Shown here: positions 1-4,402 of the stretch, in pieces | Layout: each line of letters starts with the position of its first letter | How positions within the stretch are numbered: the first letter of the stretch is position 1 | Origin: an uncultured Lachnospiraceae bacterium | GTDB lineage: Bacteria > Bacillota > Clostridia > Lachnospirales > Lachnospiraceae | Assembly (NCBI GenBank): GCA_902797015.1 | Contig: CADBRG010000244.1 | Location: 1 to 10,536 of the forward strand | Reading direction: 5' to 3' | DNA length: 10,536 nt | Program-made: the position numbers and the translations under genes | Notes under the pieces: generated by a model | Told to the model about the DNA's origin: nothing | Database searches by the model: none | Seen by the model: the letters and a program-made list of their open reading frames with translations, nothing else

Positions 1-25
1 CAAGCTGACGGATGAGGGCGAATAA
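1..25 (+). CDS. C-terminal tail of an unidentified upstream gene (partial)
   Basis: Only one plus-strand frame is open from the window edge. It encodes the residues KLTDEGE and ends with TAA at 23-25; the other two plus frames hit stops within the first 15 bases. The stop lies 27 bp before the next ATG and 14 bp before its ribosome binding site, which is the spacing expected for a co-transcribed upstream neighbour of the cyclophilin gene. Seven residues are too few to identify the product, and chance openness over 25 bp cannot be excluded. Confidence 0.4.
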
Positions 26-39
26 ACAAACCATACACC

Positions 40-45
40 AGGAGG
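40..45 (+). promoter_or_regulatory. Ribosome binding site of the cyclophilin gene
   Basis: A full-consensus AGGAGG sits 7 nt before the ATG at 53. This fixes the start of the prolyl isomerase and predicts strong translation initiation. No promoter is visible in the 27 bp after the preceding stop codon, so transcription probably enters from upstream of the window. Confidence 0.85.
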
Positions 46-52
46 AAAAATA

Positions 53-574
53 ATGGCACAGAATCCAACAGTAACTATTGAAATGGAAAACGGCGATATC
101 ATTAAGGCAGAGCTTTATCCGGAGATCGCGCCGAATACTGTAAACAACTTTATCTCTCTCGTTAAAAAAGGTTATTATGACGGCATTATCTTCCACCGTG
201 TCATCCGTGGCTTTATGATCCAGGGTGGTGATCCGGAAGGCACCGGCATGGGCGGCCCGGGCTACTGCATCAAAGGTGAGTTCAGCCACAATGGATTTAA
301 AAATGACTTAAAGCATGAGCCGGGCGTACTTTCCATGGCACGTACCATGATGCCGAACACAGCCGGCAGCCAGTTCTTTATCATGCATCAGACATCTCCG
401 CATCTGGATGGAGAGTATGCAGGCTTTGGTAAAGTCATTGAAGGTATGGAGAACGTCAACAAGATTGCCGAGACACGCACCGGCTTCCAGGATCGTCCTG
501 TAGAAGAACAGCGTATGAAAAAGGTGACCGTTGAGACCTTCGGAGTCGATTATCCGGAACCGGAAAAAGCATAA
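53..574 (+). CDS. Cyclophilin-type peptidyl-prolyl cis-trans isomerase
   Basis: This 173-residue enzyme should catalyse cis-trans isomerisation of X-Pro bonds during protein folding. It has no signal peptide or membrane segment, so it is probably cytosolic, like E. coli PpiB. The fold is recognisable from FHRV (47-50, catalytic Arg49), FMIQGGDPEGTG (54-65), a glycine-rich GGPG (67-70), PNTAGSQFFI (101-110) and HLDGEYAGFGKV (117-128). The position equivalent to Trp121 of human cyclophilin A, which contacts cyclosporin, is His117. That substitution is common in bacterial cyclophilins and is associated with low cyclosporin sensitivity. Length is typical of single-domain bacterial members. The start is set by an AGGAGG box 7 nt upstream. 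It converges with galE, and both genes end at a shared terminator. The family assignment is firm; the client proteins are unknown. Confidence 0.95.
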   Translation: MAQNPTVTIEMENGDIIKAELYPEIAPNTVNNFISLVKKGYYDGIIFHRVIRGFMIQGGDPEGTGMGGPGYCIKGEFSHNGFKNDLKHEPGVLSMARTMMPNTAGSQFFIMHQTSPHLDGEYAGFGKVIEGMENVNKIAETRTGFQDRPVEEQRMKKVTVETFGVDYPEPEKA

Positions 575-624
575 GAGTGTTAGCGAAGCAATCCGTAGCT
601 TATGCAAAGCTCATATCTTAAAAC

Positions 625-671
625 AAAAAGTTCTGCACCTACCATAACAGGTAAAGTGCAGAACTTTTTTT
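625..671. terminator. Bidirectional intrinsic terminator between the cyclophilin gene and galE
   Basis: Two perfectly complementary 14-nt arms (625-638 and 656-669) enclose a 17-nt loop. The stem core is GTTCTGCAC / GTGCAGAAC, flanked by an A-run on the left and a seven-T run on the right (665-671). A U-tract is therefore produced in both directions. An inner ACCT/AGGT pairing (637-640 with 649-652) could tighten the loop. It lies 51 bp after the cyclophilin stop and 5 bp beyond the galE stop, so it can end both convergent transcripts. The rest of the 575-675 gap holds only a weak AGCTT/AAGCT dyad (597-611). Confidence 0.92.
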
Positions 672-675
672 ACTC

Positions 676-1692
676 TTATTCGCGATATCCCATCGGATTA
701 TCGCTCTGCCATTTCCATGTGTCACGACACATGTCGGCAAGATTTCTCTCTGCCTTCCAGCCGAGGATTTCTTCTGCTTTCTTTGCATCTGCGTAAGAAC
801 TCGGCAAGTCTCCCGCACGTCTCGGTCCGATCTCATACGGCACATCGATCTGATTGGTCTCCTTGAAGGTGTTGACGATCTCAAGCACACTGTACGGCGT
901 CCCCGTTCCGAGGTTGAATACCTCTGCCCCCTTATGAGAAGCTGCATACTCCACTGCTTTGACATGACCGATCGCCAGGTCTACGACATGAATATAGTCT
1001 CTTAAGCCCGTCCCGTCCGGTGTCGGATAGTCATCTCCGAATATGGTCAGATGATCTCTTCTGCCAACCGCAACCTGTGAAACATACGGCATTAAATTGT
1101 TCGGGATTCCCTGCGGATCCTCACCGATGCGTCCCGATACATGCGCGCCGATCGGGTTGAAATAACGAAGCAGGATCACAGAAAGCTCCGGATCTGCATG
1201 CGCAGCATCTTCTAAAATCTGCTCCATCATTGCCTTTGTCCAGCCGTAAGGATTGGAACACGTGCCACGCGGCATCTCTTCCGTATAAGGTGGCTGATTC
1301 TCCTCTCCGTAAACAGTCGCTGACGAAGAAAAGACGATCTGTTTTACACCTGCTTCTGCCATACACTCTAACAATGTAAGTGTCGTATCGATGTTGTTCC
1401 GATAGTACATGATCGGTTTTTCAACAGACTCACCGACAGCTTTGAGACCCGCAAAGTGGATCACACAGTCAATCTGATTATCTGCAAAGATTTTTCTTAC
1501 TGCCTCATGATCGCGTACGTCTGCTTCGTATGCCTGAACGGATTTACCGGTAAGTTCCTCAACACGATGTACTGCTTCCGGACTGCTGTTGCTGTAATTG
1601 TCAGCAATGACCACATCATGTCCGCTATTCAACAATTCTACCGCTGTATGCGATCCGATATAGCCCGCACCGCCTGCCAGTAACACTTTCAT
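676..1692 (-). CDS. galE: UDP-glucose 4-epimerase
   Basis: The enzyme interconverts UDP-galactose and UDP-glucose with tightly bound NAD(H). It serves the Leloir galactose pathway and supplies UDP-galactose for surface glycans. At 338 residues it matches the E. coli enzyme in length. The NAD-binding glycine motif GGAGYIGSH is at 7-15, and the SDR catalytic set is Ser124 (in SSSATVYG, 122-129), Tyr149 and Lys153 (in PYGWTK), the same numbering as in E. coli. RYFNPIGAH (176-184) and the nucleotide-sugar-binding RDYIHVVDLA (231-240) are also typical. The start is supported by AAGGAGG 8-9 nt upstream. It follows the NUDIX gene by only 13 bp, so the two are almost certainly co-transcribed and perhaps translationally coupled. 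No galK or galT is nearby, so a housekeeping nucleotide-sugar role is at least as likely as dedicated galactose use. UDP-GlcNAc activity cannot be excluded from sequence alone. Confidence 0.97.
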   Translation of the reverse strand: MKVLLAGGAGYIGSHTAVELLNSGHDVVIADNYSNSSPEAVHRVEELTGKSVQAYEADVRDHEAVRKIFADNQIDCVIHFAGLKAVGESVEKPIMYYRNNIDTTLTLLECMAEAGVKQIVFSSSATVYGEENQPPYTEEMPRGTCSNPYGWTKAMMEQILEDAAHADPELSVILLRYFNPIGAHVSGRIGEDPQGIPNNLMPYVSQVAVGRRDHLTIFGDDYPTPDGTGLRDYIHVVDLAIGHVKAVEYAASHKGAEVFNLGTGTPYSVLEIVNTFKETNQIDVPYEIGPRRAGDLPSSYADAKKAEEILGWKAERNLADMCRDTWKWQSDNPMGYRE

Positions 1693-1700
1693 TTTTCTCT

Positions 1701-1707
1701 CCTCCTT
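1701..1707 (-). promoter_or_regulatory. galE ribosome binding site overlapping the NUDIX stop codon
   Basis: Read on the minus strand this is AAGGAGG, 8 nt before the galE ATG. Its first two bases are the last two bases of the upstream TAA stop codon (1706-1708). Ribosomes terminating on the NUDIX gene therefore release directly over the galE Shine-Dalgarno sequence, an arrangement that favours translational coupling. Confidence 0.85.
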
Positions 1708-2275
1708 ACTTTGTCAAAAGCCATCCCATCACATGGACTGCCTGCTGGAATTTTCCTTCTGCGATCATTTGATCGATTTCTTCCCCCGAAAACCGCAGCA
1801 CGTTGATCAGCTCTGTTTCATCAAGGCTTTGCGCTCCGGCTTTTCTGCACTTTTCTGCCCGGAATATATACGCATAGTTTTCTGATACCGTAGCATCTGA
1901 CGGAATTGTGATCAGATGTTTCCACGCATCCGAAACATATCCCGTTTCTTCCCGAAGCTCCCGTTTTGCCGCCTCCAGTGCACTGTCCGCGGCCTCTTTT
2001 GTATCATTTGTGATTCCATCGCGAAACTCGATCCCGCCGGCCGGGAACTCTGTCGTCACCTGTCGGATCCCCTGCCGGAACTGTCTGACGCATAAGAATT
2101 TCCCGTCCTCGTCCGATGCGATGATCACTGCATAATCTCTCCGGCTGTAACTGTAAAATGGCTCGTAGATCCGCCCATCAGGATATCGGTATACAGACTT
2201 TCGAAAATCGATCCATTCATCTTTTATGATCGATTCTCTCCTGATTTCCTCCCAGGCCAGTTCTCTGTCATTCAT
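1706..2275 (-). CDS. NUDIX hydrolase, ADP-ribose pyrophosphatase-like, with an extended Nudix loop
   Basis: This 189-residue protein probably cleaves a nucleoside diphosphate linked to another moiety, with ADP-ribose or a sugar nucleotide as the best guess. The Nudix signature helix is clear at 105-113 (RELREETGY), supplying the metal-binding glutamates. FPAGGIE (77-83) is the usual strand and turn before it, as in ADP-ribose pyrophosphatases. QFRQGIR (65-71) also matches the region preceding the box in that subgroup. About 24 residues separate PAG from REL, against about 13 in a standard box, so roughly 11 residues are inserted in the loop, and the box glutamate before the x7 spacer is Asp97. 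The start has GAAGGA 9 nt upstream. It is the first gene of a two-gene unit with galE, which fits nucleotide-sugar or ADP-ribose housekeeping. Substrate is not determinable here. Confidence 0.88.
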   Translation of the reverse strand: MNDRELAWEEIRRESIIKDEWIDFRKSVYRYPDGRIYEPFYSYSRRDYAVIIASDEDGKFLCVRQFRQGIRQVTTEFPAGGIEFRDGITNDTKEAADSALEAAKRELREETGYVSDAWKHLITIPSDATVSENYAYIFRAEKCRKAGAQSLDETELINVLRFSGEEIDQMIAEGKFQQAVHVMGWLLTK

Positions 2276-2298
2276 GAAAACTTGTCCTTCTTGTTCTT

Positions 2299-2328
2299 AT
2301 TTTAACAAAAAGCTTTTGGAAGTGTCAC
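2299..2328 (-). promoter_or_regulatory. Possible sigma-A-type promoter for the NUDIX-galE unit, overlapping the glgB terminator
   Basis: Read on the minus strand, GTGACA (2323-2328; five of six bases of TTGACA) is followed after 18 nt by TAAAAT (2299-2304; five of six bases of TATAAT). Initiation would fall a few bases downstream, leaving a leader of about 15-20 nt before the NUDIX ATG and retaining its GAAGGA site. The -35 element lies in the loop and inner stem of the preceding terminator. The match is moderate and the spacer is one base longer than ideal, so this is tentative; read-through from glgB is the alternative. Confidence 0.4.
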
Positions 2329-2345
2329 ACACTCCCAAAAGCTTT
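2304..2345 (-). terminator. Intrinsic terminator after glgB
   Basis: The arms AAAGCTTTTGG (2309-2319) and CCAAAAGCTTT (2335-2345) pair perfectly. After one A/C mismatch an inner AGTGT/ACACT stem closes on a three-base loop (2326-2328). On the minus strand the hairpin is followed by TTTTTGTTAAA, a good U-tract. It begins 27 bp after the glgB stop and so ends the upstream operon. On the plus strand no comparable T-run follows, so it appears one-directional. Confidence 0.88.
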
Positions 2346-2372
2346 GCGTTTCATTCTGTTGCCGGTCAACTG

Positions 2373-4280
2373 TTAAAACCGGAATACTGCAACACCATAT
2401 GCCGGGAGCGGATACTCGATCGAATATTCTCTGCCGTCACATTCACTCTTTTTGGCATGAAATACTTTTTTGCGAATGCTGCCACTTCCGCCGAATTTTG
2501 TATCATCACTGTTTAAGATCAGCTGATATTTTCCTTCTGTCGGAACGCCGACCTTATAATCCTCTCTTGCAACCGGTGTGAAGTTGATCACAAAGAGCAG
2601 GTTGTTCTTGCCGTCTTCTGAATGTCTGACAAAGCTGTAGATGCTTCGATATCCGTCATCTGCATTGATCCATTCAAATCCGTTCCACTGATGATCCAGT
2701 TCATACATGGCCGGATTCTCACGGTAGATCTTAAGAAGTGCTTTGACAAACTTCTGCAGGTTTTGATGCAGCGGGCGGTCTAACAGGAACCATTCCAGTT
2801 CTGTTTTCTCATCCCATTCATGCATCTGTCCGAAATCCTGTCCCATGAACAGGAGCTTCTTTCCGGGATGCCCCATCATGAATGCGTAGCCTGCCATCAG
2901 GTTTTTGAATTTATCACCTTCCAGACCCGGCATCTTATTGATCATGGAACACTTCAGATGAACCACCTCATCATGCGAGAGTACAAGGATGTATTTCTCA
3001 CTCTCATTGTAGCTCATCGCAAAGGTCATCTTGTTGTGATTGTCTTTTCTAAAGTACGGATCCAGCTTCATGTAATCCAGGAAGTCATGCATCCATCCCA
3101 TGTTCCACTTAAAGGTAAAGTTCAGACCATCGTCTTCTGCTTTTCCCGTAACCATCGGCCACGCAGTGGATTCTTCCGCGATCATCATGACGCCATGGTT
3201 TCTTCCGCAGACAACCGTATTCAGATGTTTGAAAAACTCAATGGCTTCGAGGTTTTTGTTGTCGCCATATTCATTGGCTACCCACTGACCGTCTTCCTTG
3301 CCATAATCCAGATACAGCATCGAAGCGACTGCATCCACACGAAGACCGTCGATATGGAACTGCTCGATCCAATACAATGCACTGCCGATTAGGAAGTTCT
3401 TTACCTCTGTCTTGCCATAGTCAAAGATCTTGGTTCCCCAGTCCGGATGCTCTCCCTTTCTCGGATCTGCATATTCATACAGCGGCTCTCCGTCAAAGTC
3501 TGCCAGTCCGTGCGCATCGCGCGGGAAATGTGCCGGCACCCAGTCTAAGATGATTCCGATGCCATGGTTATGCAGATAGTTGACGAAATATGCGAAATCC
3601 TCCGGTGTTCCGTAACGGGATGTCGGTGCATAGTAGCCTGTTACCTGATATCCCCAGGATCCGTCAAACGGATACTCGGAAATACCTAACAACTCAACAT
3701 GGGTATAACCCATGTCCTTCACATAGGATGTCAAAGCTTTTGCCAGTTCACGGTAAGTATAGAAACCGTCATCGTCTCTGCCGGGATGGCGCATCCAGGA
3801 ACCGGGGTGTACTTCATAAATCGCCATCGGTTCATGGTATAAATCGCCTTCCTTTTTCTCAGCTCTTGCCTTGATCCACGCATCGTCAGTCCATTTGATC
3901 TTTGTGATATCAAAAACTCTTGATGCGGTACCCGGACGAAGCTCCGCATAGTTGGCATATGGATCTGCCTTATACAGACGTTTGCCATCCTGTGTCTCGA
4001 TCAGGTATTTATAAATATCGCCTTCTTTGGCATCTTCTGTGAACAATGTATAAATGCCGTTCGGCTCCTGGCGTTCCATCGGATGAGAGGTCTCGCTCCA
4101 TCCGTTAAAGTCGCCTGTCAACCAGACATTTTTTGCATGTGGTGCCCAAACTGCAAAGGAAACACCTGCCTTTTTCCCTTTTTTACAGGGGTGTGCGCCG
4201 AGCTTTTCATACATCTCATAGTGCGCACCCTGACCAAAAAGGTACATATCATATTCTGTGATTGGGTTGTATTTTGGCAT
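2373..4280 (-). CDS. glgB: 1,4-alpha-glucan (glycogen) branching enzyme
   Basis: GlgB transfers segments of alpha-1,4-glucan to form alpha-1,6 branches in glycogen. With the start at 4280 it has 635 residues. An N-terminal CBM48-like beta-sandwich (about 38-125, with FAVWAPHAKNVWLTGDFNGW) precedes the GH13 barrel. Barrel motifs are YEVHPGSW (155-162), LDWVPAHF (245-252), DGLRVDAV (311-318, nucleophile Asp316), IAEES (367-371, acid/base Glu369) and LSHDEVVH (434-441, transition-state Asp437). A C-terminal beta domain ends with PAYGVAVFRF. Where many GlgB proteins have HGK after the last motif, this one has HLK. I chose ATG 4280 because AAGGAG (4288-4293) lies 7 nt before it; an in-frame ATG nine codons upstream lacks such a site and falls in a hairpin region. 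No glgC, glgD, glgA or glgP is adjacent. The gene ends its operon, behind a structured spacer. Confidence 0.96.
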   Translation of the reverse strand: MPKYNPITEYDMYLFGQGAHYEMYEKLGAHPCKKGKKAGVSFAVWAPHAKNVWLTGDFNGWSETSHPMERQEPNGIYTLFTEDAKEGDIYKYLIETQDGKRLYKADPYANYAELRPGTASRVFDITKIKWTDDAWIKARAEKKEGDLYHEPMAIYEVHPGSWMRHPGRDDDGFYTYRELAKALTSYVKDMGYTHVELLGISEYPFDGSWGYQVTGYYAPTSRYGTPEDFAYFVNYLHNHGIGIILDWVPAHFPRDAHGLADFDGEPLYEYADPRKGEHPDWGTKIFDYGKTEVKNFLIGSALYWIEQFHIDGLRVDAVASMLYLDYGKEDGQWVANEYGDNKNLEAIEFFKHLNTVVCGRNHGVMMIAEESTAWPMVTGKAEDDGLNFTFKWNMGWMHDFLDYMKLDPYFRKDNHNKMTFAMSYNESEKYILVLSHDEVVHLKCSMINKMPGLEGDKFKNLMAGYAFMMGHPGKKLLFMGQDFGQMHEWDEKTELEWFLLDRPLHQNLQKFVKALLKIYRENPAMYELDHQWNGFEWINADDGYRSIYSFVRHSEDGKNNLLFVINFTPVAREDYKVGVPTEGKYQLILNSDDTKFGGSGSIRKKVFHAKKSECDGREYSIEYPLPAYGVAVFRF

Positions 4281-4303
4281 TTGGGTTCTCCTTGTTATGG
4301 TTC

Positions 4304-4389
4304 GCATTTCGCACTATCGTGCTACATGCTCATTTCCGTTGCGTCTCGCCACAGATACGAATCTGCATGTAAACATGCGATTCGTATCT
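4304..4389 (-). other. Structured intergenic spacer with two hairpins upstream of glgB
   Basis: The 122-bp gap between the 951-residue protein gene and glgB (4281-4402) has two foldable elements. The larger pairs 4353-4363 with 4379-4389 (11 perfect bp, AGATACGAATC / GATTCGTATCT), then, past a bulged T, GCATG with CATGC around a TAAA loop. The smaller pairs GCAT (4304-4307) with ATGC (4326-4329) and GCAC with GTGC around a four-base loop. ACATGC recurs at 4324-4329 and 4373-4378 and GCATGT is at 4365-4370, so an alternative pairing is possible. Neither hairpin is followed by a U-tract, so these are not ordinary terminators. They could be an RNA-processing or attenuation element or a copy of a dispersed repeat. 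No convincing promoter is seen in the gap. Confidence 0.6.
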
Positions 4390-4402
4390 ATACCTCGACA
4401 GC

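Noticed and set aside
602..796. Plus-strand 64-codon open frame after the cyclophilin gene
   Set aside because: It runs through the bidirectional terminator and into the galE C-terminal coding region and has no ribosome binding site.
2820..3392. Plus-strand 190-codon open frame opposite glgB
   Set aside because: It lies wholly within well-conserved glgB coding sequence, including catalytic motifs, has no family resemblance and is best read as a shadow frame.
4281..4307. Longer glgB start nine codons upstream
   Set aside because: The extra residues (MRTITRRTQ) come from the hairpin spacer. There is no suitable Shine-Dalgarno before 4307, whereas AAGGAG is ideally placed before 4280.
4353..4389. 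Intrinsic terminator after the 951-residue protein gene
   Set aside because: The stem is strong, but no U-tract follows on either strand (the minus strand continues GTGGCGAGACG), so it is reported as a structured spacer instead.
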